A DNA stretch of 64,000 bases, from positions 4,610 to 68,609 of the forward strand of contig NZ_FNNQ01000016.1 of the NCBI RefSeq assembly GCF_900106775.1, read 5' to 3'. This DNA is from Marininema mesophilum (GTDB lineage Bacteria; Bacillota; Bacilli; Thermoactinomycetales; DSM-45169). Positions 1-8,445 of this stretch are shown piece after piece; position 1 is the first letter of the stretch; the number at the start of each line of letters is the position of its first letter. The notes under the pieces were generated by a model. The model saw nothing but the letters and a program-made list of their open reading frames with translations, was not told where the DNA came from and did not search any database. The position numbers and the translations under genes are program-made.

Positions 1-1289
1 TTGACCCTGACAATTTGATTTTCATTGTACTGTTAGGGACGATTGCGACTTACTTCTTTTTTACACAGCTCAGTATTTTTATCATTCGTTTATTAAAGAA
101 GAATCGGCCCTTCTTTTGGCGGGGGACCAATCTTCTCTGGGTTTCGGAAATGGCGTATAAAGTCAAAGATAATGCGCGGATGTTTTTTATGATTACTATT
201 GTTATCGCCATGTCATGCTCGGTGATAGGAATCATTCTTAACGTAAATGGGCAGATGGCGCAAGCATTTAAGAAGAGTGAATTTGCCTATAATTATGTGA
301 CATCTCAGGATGATAAGTGGAAATTCGACTTCACTCAAATAAAAAAAGATACCACGAAAATAGACCAAGAGTTGAAGAAAGCAGGTATCAAATATAAAAA
401 AATAAGGTATTCTACGCTCAGTCCAGGTACCAAAGAAATCGAGGGCTCTACAGAAGTGATGAAAGTATCTAGCTTTAATCGTTTAGCAGATATATACGAT
501 GTACCCAAAGTTTCCTCATTACAGTCGAATGAAACCCTATTAATTCGAAATCCACTTTCTGCAGATAAGGAAAAAATAAAAAAAGTAAAAAATCTTACGA
601 TGGCAAAAGGTAAAGCGTCATTTATTGCAATAAAACAATTCGAAAAAAAGCTAGTTCCTTACGGTCACCTAGCTGTGATCTCAGATTCAGCCTACGCACA
701 GCTGAAGAAAAAAATGCCATCAGCTGCAAGAGAGGATATTAGTACCTCTTATTACATTCCTGAATGGTCCAAGAATCAACTGCCTGATTCCTTAGAAACA
801 AAGATTGGGAAAAAATTTGTAAATTTGTCTAGGGAAAACGCGAAGACCCAGGAAGACAGTATTGTTATTTTTCAGTCTCGTGCATATGACTATGTAATGA
901 TAAAGCAAGCGATGAATATCGCAAGCTTTATAGGCGTATTTATTGCAGCGATCTTCTCACTCTCTACAGCTAGCTTCTTATACTTTAAGCTGTATACAGA
1001 CTTAAACCAAGACCGTTATCTTGTCTATAGCCTTTCTAGAATGGGGTTAAGCACTAAAGAGATGAAGAGATCTGCGACGATTCAAATTGCGGCGTTGTTC
1101 TTTATCCCCCTTGTTGTAGCAGGATTGGAAACACTGATTGCTTTATCTTTATTAAATAAGCAGCTTGGTCTAGGGGATTCCTTGATCCCTACCCTGATGG
1201 GAATTGGTAGTTTCTTTACCGTACAATTGATCTACTTCTTTATTGTGAGGTCTCGTTATCTAACTCAGCTTAAACGAGTCATGGTTTAA
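1..1289 (+). CDS. BceB-like ABC transporter permease, 3' part only
   Basis: The frame is open from base 3 to the left window edge, so the gene begins outside the window; the TTG at 15 is not a credible start. About 428 residues are visible. Hydrophobic segments lie near residues 3-22 and 55-77, then a hydrophilic, Lys-rich domain of roughly 210 residues, then three more membrane segments near 300-325, 355-380 and 390-412. A large extracytoplasmic domain between two FtsX-type membrane blocks is the layout of the BceB/YxdM permeases, which with a cognate ATPase remove cell-wall-targeting peptides such as bacitracin. The ATPase and any two-component sensor would lie upstream, outside the window. 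Substrate cannot be read from the sequence. Confidence 0.8.
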   Translation, partial: DPDNLIFIVLLGTIATYFFFTQLSIFIIRLLKKNRPFFWRGTNLLWVSEMAYKVKDNARMFFMITIVIAMSCSVIGIILNVNGQMAQAFKKSEFAYNYVTSQDDKWKFDFTQIKKDTTKIDQELKKAGIKYKKIRYSTLSPGTKEIEGSTEVMKVSSFNRLADIYDVPKVSSLQSNETLLIRNPLSADKEKIKKVKNLTMAKGKASFIAIKQFEKKLVPYGHLAVISDSAYAQLKKKMPSAAREDISTSYYIPEWSKNQLPDSLETKIGKKFVNLSRENAKTQEDSIVIFQSRAYDYVMIKQAMNIASFIGVFIAAIFSLSTASFLYFKLYTDLNQDRYLVYSLSRMGLSTKEMKRSATIQIAALFFIPLVVAGLETLIALSLLNKQLGLGDSLIPTLMGIGSFFTVQLIYFFIVRSRYLTQLKRVMV

Positions 1290-1339
1290 CGATTTGCGAT
1301 GAAGCAGGAGAAGCTGATGACGAGTACTCGATTTTTGAA

Positions 1340-1374
1340 GGAGAGCATTCGGCATGCGCCGGGTGCTCCTTTTT
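1340..1374 (+). terminator. Weak terminator candidate after the permease
   Basis: Imperfect hairpin (GGAG...CATTC against GGGTGCTCC, with two bulged bases) followed by five T. A perfect 10-bp palindrome, CGAGTACTCG at 1321-1330, sits just before it. The pairing is imperfect, so the call is tentative. Confidence 0.4.
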
Positions 1375-1520
1375 GCCTGAGAGCTGTGAAGTGTTTTAAG
1401 GATTTTTATTAATAAATCGATTGGGTGTAGTTGGCTTGTAACAACCAGTTCCTTGGCGAAAGGTAGCGACGACGAAGAGATAATAAAACTGTGAATGAGT
1501 TATGAAAGGATTGATCTAAT

Positions 1521-2372
1521 GTGCAAAAAAATAAAAGGATTGTGCCGTTGTTTTTAGTGGCTATGCTCGTTGCTACTGTTATGGTTCCCTTTGAAACACA
1601 AGCGGAAAGTAAAAAGTTGATCGTCCGTTTTATAGATGTTGGGCAAGGTGATAGCGCTCTTATACAATTTCCCTCTGGGAAAACGATGCTGATCGATGGC
1701 GGGGAAAAGGAAGAGGGTTCTAGTCTCGTAAAAAAACTAAAGAAGTGGAAAATCAAAAAAATTGATATTCTAGTGGCAACACATCCCCATCCAGATCACA
1801 TTGGTGGGCTTATCTCCGTGTTAAGTAGCATTTCTGTAAACAGTGTTTATGCTCCCAAGGTGAGTGATAATACGGATACCTATAGGGAGTTTTTGAAAAG
1901 GGTGAAGAGTAAGCGATTGACCATTAAAACAGCAAAGGCTAATATCACTCTGTCAGTTGGTAAGGATGCTACAGCAAAGATGATCGCACCTGTGAAGGCA
2001 TACATAAACGGTAGGATAAACGACTGGAGTGCTGTAGTAAAAGTGACTCATGGGAAAAATAGCTTCCTCTTTACAGGGGACGCAGAATCAAAAGCTGAAA
2101 GTGATATGGTTAACAGCAAGCAACCTTTGACAGCTAATGTCTTGAAAGTTGCACACCATGGGGCAAAGTCTTCCTCTACAACAGCTTTTTTAAATAAGGC
2201 AAAACCAAAGTACGCGATTATCTCTGTAGGGAAAAATTCCTACGGTCATCCTGATAATGGTGTACTGGAACGATTGAAAAAGGCAGGTGCCACGGTTTAC
2301 CGAACGGATAACAAAGGAGATATCATAGTCTCTAGTGATCAGAAAAGGGTCAAGTTTTCAAGTGCTCGATGA
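1521..2372 (+). CDS. Secreted ComEC/Rec2-type metallo-beta-lactamase-fold hydrolase
   Basis: 283 residues. An N-terminal signal peptide (residues 1-28, Lys-rich start, hydrophobic core, then ETQA) predicts export. The mature part has the soluble ComEC/Rec2 hydrolase features: DVGQGDS near 39-45, a DGG metal site near 59-61, the THPHPDH metal motif at 87-93, a later TGDAE aspartate and an AHHG histidine. Such stand-alone exported proteins are usually annotated as competence-type hydrolases; the substrate is unknown and nucleic acid or phosphoester cleavage is only inference. The start is GTG with AAAGGA about ten bases upstream; no ATG fits. It stands alone, with no competence genes nearby. 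Confidence 0.85.
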   Translation: MQKNKRIVPLFLVAMLVATVMVPFETQAESKKLIVRFIDVGQGDSALIQFPSGKTMLIDGGEKEEGSSLVKKLKKWKIKKIDILVATHPHPDHIGGLISVLSSISVNSVYAPKVSDNTDTYREFLKRVKSKRLTIKTAKANITLSVGKDATAKMIAPVKAYINGRINDWSAVVKVTHGKNSFLFTGDAESKAESDMVNSKQPLTANVLKVAHHGAKSSSTTAFLNKAKPKYAIISVGKNSYGHPDNGVLERLKKAGATVYRTDNKGDIIVSSDQKRVKFSSAR

Positions 2373-2584
2373 TCTGGTGTGGTTTATGTTGGAAATTTCA
2401 GTATTGGCCATAGAGGCTTGAAGTCTCTCAGCTGGTCACTGCTGTCTATCTTGTAAATCATCTGCTGCAAAGTAGACAATGCCTATTATCTTAAGCAAGT
2501 CTATTAGTGACACAAGCGGTTCTAGATTCATTGGCCACTCACGGGCTGGATCAGTATTTATCATTTTTAACACTCGTTTTTTAG

Positions 2585-2797
2585 CATCGCGATTGGAAGC
2601 GGTTGTCTCATTTTAAGATCCAACAAATCGTCCTCAATAGTACAAAAGCTGGAAGTGTTATCTTGTTCCACTCAGGTGGGGGAGATCGTTCCCGTACTGT
2701 AGCTACTTTACCAAGACTGATCGATAAGTTGAGACAACATGGGTATCAATTTACGACAGTAGATCGTCTTATCGGAGTTTCTTCCTACCGGAACTAA
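2585..2797 (+). pseudogene. Polysaccharide deacetylase, C-terminal remnant
   Basis: The last 70 or so codons of a NodB-type polysaccharide deacetylase remain in frame: a DWKR stretch like the conserved 'D-x-DW' region, then GSVILFHSGGGDRSRT, which matches the family C-terminal 'G-S-I-I-L-x-H' motif with the catalytic-site histidine, then the usual helix (LPRLIDKLRQHGYQF). A stop (TAG at 2582-2584) closes the frame on the left and no matching catalytic N-terminal domain is visible in the roughly 200 bases before it. Only a TTG at 2603 could start a 64-residue product, without a good ribosome binding site. I read it as the tail of a lost gene. Confidence 0.6.
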
Positions 2798-2947
2798 GTG
2801 GAACTACATTGGTATATCATACAATGATATGTATATAATTTATCATTATGGGTTGATTTAATTAGTATATAAAAATAAAAATTTGCCCCTATTTTTTAGA
2901 GTTTAATAACAAATGAACTTATGTTTGAAATTGCCATCATATGGAGC

Positions 2948-2976
2948 TGGTTAAGCGAGCGAATGATTACTATAAT
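2948..2976 (+). promoter_or_regulatory. Possible promoter of the repeat-protein gene
   Basis: A perfect -10 hexamer TATAAT at 2971-2976 has a weak -35 (TGGTTA, 2948-2953) exactly 17 bases upstream. It lies about 30 bases before the start codon of the repeat protein. Confidence 0.45.
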
Positions 2977-3007
2977 GGTGGGTAAGATCATTTAAGGAGT
3001 GAATATC

Positions 3008-3385
3008 TTGCAAAACATTCGCCATTTCCCCCCTTTTATGGGTGCGTTTGCGCTATTTTTCGCTCTCTTTACCCCGGCGGCTTTTGCAAGTGGAGATGAA
3101 CTTGTCGTAACAGCCAAAGAACAACAACAGTATCCTATCCTTGAGTCAACAGGTGCTAAAGTAGATCAGATCCTCAAGTCAACAGGTGCTAAAGTAGACC
3201 ACTTTCTTAAGTCAACAGGTGCTAAAGTTGATCGCATCTTTTCGACAACAGGCGCTAAAGCAGGTAAAGATCGCGTCCTTACGGCAACAGGCTCTAAAGT
3301 AGTCAATCGTGTCTATAGGGCCATGGGAGCTATAGTAGATCGCGTCCATAGGGCAATGGGCGCTATAGTAAATATCCGTTCATAA
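3008..3385 (+). CDS. Small secreted protein made of seven 11-residue repeats
   Basis: I do not recognise a family. From the TTG at 3008 (AAGGAG eight bases upstream; the in-frame GTG at 2999 overlaps that site) the product is 125 residues. It has a signal peptide ending AFA before SGDE. The mature protein is almost wholly a tandem repeat with period 11, core (S/T)TGAKVD(x)(I/F)L, seven copies. The first three are nearly identical, the fourth and fifth are slightly expanded and diverged, and the last two carry an MGAIVDR variant. The C-terminus is basic. It stands alone between its own promoter and a strong terminator. No Cys residues and no catalytic motif are visible. A surface, matrix or signalling role is only a guess. 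Confidence 0.75.
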   Translation: MQNIRHFPPFMGAFALFFALFTPAAFASGDELVVTAKEQQQYPILESTGAKVDQILKSTGAKVDHFLKSTGAKVDRIFSTTGAKAGKDRVLTATGSKVVNRVYRAMGAIVDRVHRAMGAIVNIRS

Positions 3386-3786
3386 GCAAGGCAATGAGTG
3401 AAAGAAAAAATAGAGTTAAGAGCGTCAAGTTAGGACGCTCCGGCTCAGTAAAATCCGGAATATTATGATCAATCGTTTGAATAGATATAGATGTAATTGA
3501 ACCAGAACCCTGATATATAAGAACTATTATTTGTGAAGAAGGTACCACTGCTTTATGGTACCTTCTTTTTTTAAAATCTATCTTGAGGCGCACAAAGGCT
3601 GATATGATAGATTTAAGATTCAGGGAAGTGGATATTCTTAATATACATTATAGGGTAATACCAGCGTAGCTGGATTCAATGAGAACGAGAAGTTCGCCAT
3701 TTTTAATGCTATATTTCAAAGTTCTCTGTCACAAAAAAGATCATTCCGGTGTCTATAAAGTGGAGAATCGGGAGTGGGGGGATGAA
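3386..3786 (+). other. 400-base intergenic stretch
   Basis: Holds the two hairpins just described and a small CCAGC/GCTGG hairpin near 3660-3672. No credible gene: open frames here lack ribosome binding sites and family likeness. Presumably it includes the promoter of the sigma-factor operon, which I cannot place confidently. Confidence 0.5.
3536..3572 (+). terminator. Strong Rho-independent terminator
   Basis: Twelve-base perfect stem (AAGAAGGTACCA against TGGTACCTTCTT, loop of eight) running into a T tract. It ends the repeat-protein transcript. A second hairpin, GAGCGTC/GACGCTC at 3420-3440, lies between the gene and this terminator. Confidence 0.85.
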
Positions 3787-4371
3787 ATGGTGGGGGTTAT
3801 GAGCATTGGAGAAGATGAGGCTTCCACTTCGGAGGTGGAAGGGTTTGAGGGTATTTTTAAGCGTTACTATTCCTATGTGGTTCGGCAAGTAATGCGCATC
3901 ATTCCTGCACAGTCCGTAGCCGAAGATATTGCTCAGGAGATCTTTATTCGTCTCTATCATGTGGATCGGTCGGAAATCGAGAATATAGAAGCTTGGCTTG
4001 CTAAATCAGCTACCAATGGAGCATATAATTATATACGGTCTGAGAAACGCCATAGAGCACGAATAGAAAAAGAGCGTCAACAGGCAGAAAAAATATCACA
4101 ATCAGCGGAAATCCATTGGATTAATCAAGAGGAGATTGAGTCTGTTAGAAAAGCTTTAATCCTGCTAAGTGAGAGAGATCGAAATTTGCTTCTTTTAAAG
4201 TTTGAAGGATTTAACTACGAGGAGTTGGCACAAATCATTCAGGTTAAGAAAGAGTCAGTAGGTACTCTATTGACAAGGGCAAAAGAACGCTTCCGATCCC
4301 TCTACTTCCAGCGAAAGGAGGAGGAACAAGATTGCACTGTTACGAGCAAGGAACGCTACAAGCTTACATAG
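3787..4371 (+). CDS. ECF-type RNA polymerase sigma factor
   Basis: 194 residues from the ATG at 3787, which follows a GGAGTGGGGGG site; a longer reading to 3679 adds 36 residues without sigma likeness. Region 2 is seen in the FEGIFKRYYSYVVRQV...AEDIAQEIFIRLY stretch (core binding and -10 recognition). Region 4 is the helix-turn-helix ending in GTLLTRAKERFRSLY (-35 recognition). Between them is a short charged linker and no region 3, as in ECF factors. The 3' end overlaps the next gene, a zinc-finger anti-sigma factor, by 40 bases, so the two are translationally coupled. With the ABC pair downstream, the order resembles the B. subtilis sigY-yxl operon. The inducing signal is unknown. Confidence 0.9.
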   Translation: MVGVMSIGEDEASTSEVEGFEGIFKRYYSYVVRQVMRIIPAQSVAEDIAQEIFIRLYHVDRSEIENIEAWLAKSATNGAYNYIRSEKRHRARIEKERQQAEKISQSAEIHWINQEEIESVRKALILLSERDRNLLLLKFEGFNYEELAQIIQVKKESVGTLLTRAKERFRSLYFQRKEEEQDCTVTSKERYKLT

Positions 4372-5495
4372 ATGGAGAACTATCTCGAGATAAGCGAAAA
4401 GGGTTGGCTCTTCATTTAGAACAATGTAAGTCTTGTCACGATGTGCTCTCTCACCTGAAAGAGTTAAATGATTGGACGACCGTAGTGATGGCAGAAAGCT
4501 GCTCAGAGTCGGAAGCAAATCTTAGAATCGATGTAAACAAGGCTTGGAATCAATTGAATCAGCGGCTTCACAGCATCAATGAAGAAGAAGTGAAATCTAT
4601 AGGCCATTTAACAAAATGGAAGAGAGGAATGAAAAGTATGGATAAAAAGAAAAAATGGTGGATGGGTGGAATTGCAGTGGTTACAGCTATGGCAGTCACT
4701 TTCAGCATCCCCCAAGCTCAAGCAGCAGCTAGTAAATTGTTATCTGTTTTTCGGGTAGATAAGGTAGAGTATATAAAAGTTAACCAAGAAGATATAGAAG
4801 AGATGAAGGACTTTCTTTCTTCTAGAAAAGTAGGTAACTATGAACTTCAAGGACTTGCAAAAGTGAACGCGAAACGACAAGGGAAGGATCAGACGTATAA
4901 AAGTGTGGAGGAGGCGAAAAAGGCTGGATATGATCTCCCATCCTTCCCAAAAAGATATCGTTTATCAAAAATGACAGTGTATGCTCCTGTAACAATGCAC
5001 GTAGAACTAAATGCTGAGAAGATTAACAGACTATTAAACCAACTGCAAGTGGGTGAAAAATTAGATCAAGGGATGGATGGAAAACGATTTACCTTACGAA
5101 GTTACCCCGAAGTAAATATGGAATTAGCTACAAACTCTTTTGACGGTCAAATTTACTACACAGCTCAAAAAATAACACAAATTAAGACAGACAATGTAAA
5201 GCAAGTAGAGAAGTTACAAAAGACCCTTCTTTCACTACCTTTTATCCCGGAAAATATTCGTGGGCAATTAAGAGAGTTAAAGGACTGGCGTCGCACCCTT
5301 CCTATTCCAGTAATGGAAGAAAAGAATGCTAAAGAAATATCGGTTAATGGAGGAAAAGGAATCTTGTGGGGAGGAGAAAATAAAGACCAAATAACATTGA
5401 TGTGGCAAAAAGGAGATATCATCCATCGTTTAAATGGTATTGGTGGAAAGATTTCAGAAAAAGAACTGATCACCATAGCTGAATCTATCGAATAG
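4332..5495 (+). CDS. Membrane-anchored zf-HC2-type anti-sigma factor
   Basis: 387 residues. The N-terminus carries the zinc-binding anti-sigma signature H28-x3-C32-x2-C35. One membrane segment (about residues 109-128, after KKKKWW) separates a cytoplasmic sigma-binding part from an extracytoplasmic domain of about 255 residues of unknown fold. The start is TTG at 4332, supported by AAAGGAGGAGGAAC directly upstream; it lies inside the sigma gene. The large outer domain suggests a sensor. Known family behaviour: the protein holds its ECF sigma factor inactive until a signal releases it. A hairpin follows, before the ABC transporter genes. Confidence 0.85.
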   Translation: MHCYEQGTLQAYIDGELSRDKRKGLALHLEQCKSCHDVLSHLKELNDWTTVVMAESCSESEANLRIDVNKAWNQLNQRLHSINEEEVKSIGHLTKWKRGMKSMDKKKKWWMGGIAVVTAMAVTFSIPQAQAAASKLLSVFRVDKVEYIKVNQEDIEEMKDFLSSRKVGNYELQGLAKVNAKRQGKDQTYKSVEEAKKAGYDLPSFPKRYRLSKMTVYAPVTMHVELNAEKINRLLNQLQVGEKLDQGMDGKRFTLRSYPEVNMELATNSFDGQIYYTAQKITQIKTDNVKQVEKLQKTLLSLPFIPENIRGQLRELKDWRRTLPIPVMEEKNAKEISVNGGKGILWGGENKDQITLMWQKGDIIHRLNGIGGKISEKELITIAESIE

Positions 5496-5509
5496 TGGTA
5501 TATATAAAA

Positions 5510-5536
5510 AGGTGGCTTCCGATGGAGGCCACTTTC
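5510..5536 (+). terminator. Attenuator/terminator between anti-sigma and ABC genes
   Basis: Nine-pair stem GTGGCTTCC/GGAGGCCAC (one G-T pair) with a 3-base loop, followed by only three T. It may reduce read-through from the sigma genes into the transporter genes rather than stop it fully. Confidence 0.5.
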
Positions 5537-5556
5537 CTACATGGAGGAGTGATAAG

Positions 5557-6495
5557 ATGAGTGTGTTTGCAATAGAAACAAAGGGGTTAACAAAACTACA
5601 CTCGAAAAACCGGGGGTGTCGCAACATCACCCTTCAAGTACAGAAGGGAAGTGTATTTGGCTTTTTAGGACCTAATGGGGCTGGGAAGAGTACCTTTGTC
5701 CGTACGCTGCTGAGTTTAATCCACCCTACGGAGGGAGAAGGGTACATCTTGGGTCATTCTATTCGAGAGATTGCTGCTCGTAATCGTGTGGGCTATCTTC
5801 CGGAGCTATTTCGTTACCCAGACTGGCTTACAGGAAGGCAACTGTTAGATCTTCATGGAGATTTATGTAACCTCTCCCACAGAGTAAAGAAAAAACGAAT
5901 CGATAAACTAATCGATCGTGTCGGTCTAGCAGGACGAGGGGATGAAAAGATTAAAGGATATTCCAAGGGAATGCAACAACGTATTGGACTGGCTAGTGCC
6001 CTTCTTTCTGACCCAGAAGTTATTTTTTTGGATGAGCCAACCTCCGCTCTGGACCCAATTGGCAGAAAAGAAGTGCGGGACTTGATTTGCGAACTTCGTG
6101 ATGCGGGAAAGACCGTTTTCTTAAATAGCCATTTGCTCAGTGAGGCAGAAACTATCTGTAGCCATATAGGGATTATTAATCATGGAAAGCTGATTGTCCA
6201 AGGAAAAAAACAGGATTTATCATCGATTCATTCACAAGTGCTGATTACGTTGGTAGGTAAAGAGGAAGCCTGGTGGAAATCTGCTCCTTCTTGGCTGACT
6301 CATTGTGAAAAAAGACAGAGGGAAGGGGGGCGAACCACGTGGGTCGTCACTCTCAATCATCTGGATAACGTGCCTGACCTGGTCTCCTACTTGGCAGAGA
6401 AGGGGTTAGCAGTTTATCAAGTTACCCCTCAAGCACCCATGCTAGAAGATATCTTTATGTACTGGGTGAATCGGAAAGGAGATGAAAAGGTATGA
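5557..6495 (+). CDS. ABC transporter ATP-binding protein
   Basis: 312 residues from the ATG at 5557 (GGAGGAG seven bases upstream). Walker A GPNGAGKST at 38-46, signature YSKGMQQR, Walker B with VIFLDEPTSALDP and a switch histidine in LNSHLL are all intact, so it should hydrolyse ATP. The C-terminal 100 residues resemble the accessory domain of CcmA/NatA-type exporters. Its last codons overlap the next gene, an ABC-2 permease, by ATGA, so they form one transporter. Position behind an ECF sigma/anti-sigma pair suggests envelope stress or antimicrobial export, as with YxlF; substrate unknown. Confidence 0.9.
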   Translation: MSVFAIETKGLTKLHSKNRGCRNITLQVQKGSVFGFLGPNGAGKSTFVRTLLSLIHPTEGEGYILGHSIREIAARNRVGYLPELFRYPDWLTGRQLLDLHGDLCNLSHRVKKKRIDKLIDRVGLAGRGDEKIKGYSKGMQQRIGLASALLSDPEVIFLDEPTSALDPIGRKEVRDLICELRDAGKTVFLNSHLLSEAETICSHIGIINHGKLIVQGKKQDLSSIHSQVLITLVGKEEAWWKSAPSWLTHCEKRQREGGRTTWVVTLNHLDNVPDLVSYLAEKGLAVYQVTPQAPMLEDIFMYWVNRKGDEKV

Positions 6496-7343
6496 TAGCT
6501 ATCATGAAACTAACCATGAGAGAAATTTTATATAAACGCATCTTTCATGTCATACTTATCCTTACATCAATTTTCCTCATCACCTATGCTATAGGTACCT
6601 ATTATGTAGATCATGATCTAGATGTTAGTAATGGGATGGATCCTTTAACCAAGCCCTTTTTGTCGACTCAGTTATTGGGCATGGGGCTGTACTTCGCTGC
6701 TTTCATTGTGTCTCTCCTCGCTATTTTTAGTAGTGTAGGTAGTATCTCAAAAGAGATTGAGAGCAAGCAGATTGATCCCATTCTCTCTCGTCCCCTTTCG
6801 CGTAGCTCTTTTATATGGGGGCGCTTTATCGGGATGAGTATCTTACTTGCTGTCTATGCTTTCTTTCTCTTTTTGTGTATTACCATGATTAATCAATGGC
6901 TGGGTGGGGGCTTAAAAGTTGTTGTTTCAGGGATGCAACTACTTTCTGCCTTAGCGTTATTTGTTTTTCAACCTATTCTTCTAGTAGCCATTTCCCTTGC
7001 GCTTAGTGCACGATTTTCGAGCCTCAATTGTGGTATAACCATGGTAATGCTCTATGTATTAGGCATGATCAGTGGCTTTATTGAACAGATTGGGGCAATG
7101 GCAAAGTCGACAACGATGATTAACATTGGAATAATATCTAGTTTAATATTTCCGCTAGATTCCCTGTTCCGGAAAATGACCATCTTTCTTTTTGATTCAG
7201 CTGATGATCCACTTTCCTTCGCCACGCAAGGCATTTTTGGGAGCATGTCAGTGCCTAGCAATGCGATGCTCATCTATGCAGTAATCTATGGTTTGGTCGC
7301 TCTAGCAATAGCGATGCAAATCTTTGCCAAGCGTGATGTGTAG
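6492..7343 (+). CDS. ABC-2 type transporter permease
   Basis: 283 residues with six probable membrane segments: near residues 17-35, 65-90, 110-130, 145-170, 175-195 and 260-280. Between segments two and three is the usual cytoplasmic 'SISKEIESKQIDPILSRPLS' stretch of ABC-2 permeases. The ATG overlaps the stop codon of the ATPase gene (ATGA), showing coupling. It forms the membrane half of the transporter encoded with the preceding gene. No clear terminator follows. Confidence 0.88.
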   Translation: MIAIMKLTMREILYKRIFHVILILTSIFLITYAIGTYYVDHDLDVSNGMDPLTKPFLSTQLLGMGLYFAAFIVSLLAIFSSVGSISKEIESKQIDPILSRPLSRSSFIWGRFIGMSILLAVYAFFLFLCITMINQWLGGGLKVVVSGMQLLSALALFVFQPILLVAISLALSARFSSLNCGITMVMLYVLGMISGFIEQIGAMAKSTTMINIGIISSLIFPLDSLFRKMTIFLFDSADDPLSFATQGIFGSMSVPSNAMLIYAVIYGLVALAIAMQIFAKRDV

Positions 7344-7460
7344 AGAATTGCTGAAAAAAGGGCCCCATCAAGGTAAGTTGTGATGGTTAAACTGCAAACT
7401 ATTATTTATTTAATTATAGAGCGGATCGGTTATATAAACCTCTAACTAGGAGAACGAGCT

Positions 7461-7520
7461 ATGGTGTATCTAAAAAGCGTAGAAGTAATAAGGAAAGATC
7501 ACTCTTCTTCCGTCTCGTGA
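7461..7520 (+). other. 19-codon open frame with good ribosome binding site, possible gene-start remnant
   Basis: In the 350-base gap after the permease an ATG at 7461 follows AGGAG by eight bases and opens a 19-residue frame beginning MVYLKSVEVIRKD before a stop. It looks like the first codons of a larger lost protein, but is too short to assign. The rest of the gap (7344-7690) shows only weak hairpins. Confidence 0.25.
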
Positions 7521-7695
7521 ATATTTTTTTACGATACCTTCTATTCAGTCCCTAAGCCGCTTAGAATTTGTATCGCCTGTTACGGGCAGAGTCCTTTTAT
7601 CATTTTGCTAATAACATTGCTAGATGAGTAGATATGCTCTTTTGATTCTCTTAATTAAGGGGTACGAAGGGGTTCTGTATTTTTAATTAGAACCC

Positions 7696-8445
7696 TTAAA
7701 TTCTCTTCGTTTCCTTGGATTTTTTCCAATAGACTCCTGTCCAGTCAATTTTAACGATCGGTTCTTTGATACCATGTTCCTTTCTAAAATCGTGAACGGC
7801 CGTAGAGCAATTTGGGATGGAGAAATCATCGATAATGACATAGCCGCCGGGAGACACCTTGGCGTATAAGCTGTTCAGTGCGTCTATCGTAGAGGAATAC
7901 ATATCTCCATCTAGTCTTGCAATCGCTATTTTTTCAATCGGTGCGGTTGGTAAGGTATCCTTAAACCAGCCCTTTAAAAACTTCACCTGATCATCTAATA
8001 GATCATATTTTTCGAAGTTTTTCTTTACTTCCTCCAGTGATATTTTCAACCGTTCAAGCGTATGACAAAGGCTACTTGCGTCCATTGGATACTTACTATC
8101 TGGTTTTGGTAGTCCCTCAAAGGAATCGGCAACCCAAACCAGCCGATCGGTTACTTCACAAGCCTTAAAAAAACCCCTCATGAATATGCAAGCTCCTCCT
8201 CGCCACACCCCAGTTTCGATCACATCTCCCTCGATGTTCTCTTCAATAATGTTTGTCAAACACGTCTGCAAATGATTCATTCGCTCTCGGCCGATCATGC
8301 TATGCGCTGCAGCCGGCCAGTCTCTCCCTTGATGGCGGGAAATTATATTGGCATCGGGTTCATATTCAAGGTAAATCTCATTTAAAATAGACTTCTTCAA
8401 CAATTCCAAATATAATTCCCTAGATACATTGACGCTATTATTCAT
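7696..8445 (-). CDS. TylF/MycF-type O-methyltransferase
   Basis: 249 residues from the ATG at 8445, which has AAGGGG seven bases upstream; an ATG at 8535 would add 30 residues without family likeness. The SAM site is in DVIETGVWRGGACIFMRG, a hallmark of macrocin O-methyltransferase (TylF/MycF) proteins. VWVADSFEGLPKP follows, then DGDMYSST with the metal-binding acidic residues, and GGYVIIDDF. Family members methylate sugar or other hydroxyls in natural-product and surface-glycan pathways. No glycosyltransferase or polyketide genes are adjacent, so its substrate is unclear; it looks like a lone accessory gene. Confidence 0.85.
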   Translation of the reverse strand: MNNSVNVSRELYLELLKKSILNEIYLEYEPDANIISRHQGRDWPAAAHSMIGRERMNHLQTCLTNIIEENIEGDVIETGVWRGGACIFMRGFFKACEVTDRLVWVADSFEGLPKPDSKYPMDASSLCHTLERLKISLEEVKKNFEKYDLLDDQVKFLKGWFKDTLPTAPIEKIAIARLDGDMYSSTIDALNSLYAKVSPGGYVIIDDFSIPNCSTAVHDFRKEHGIKEPIVKIDWTGVYWKKSKETKRI

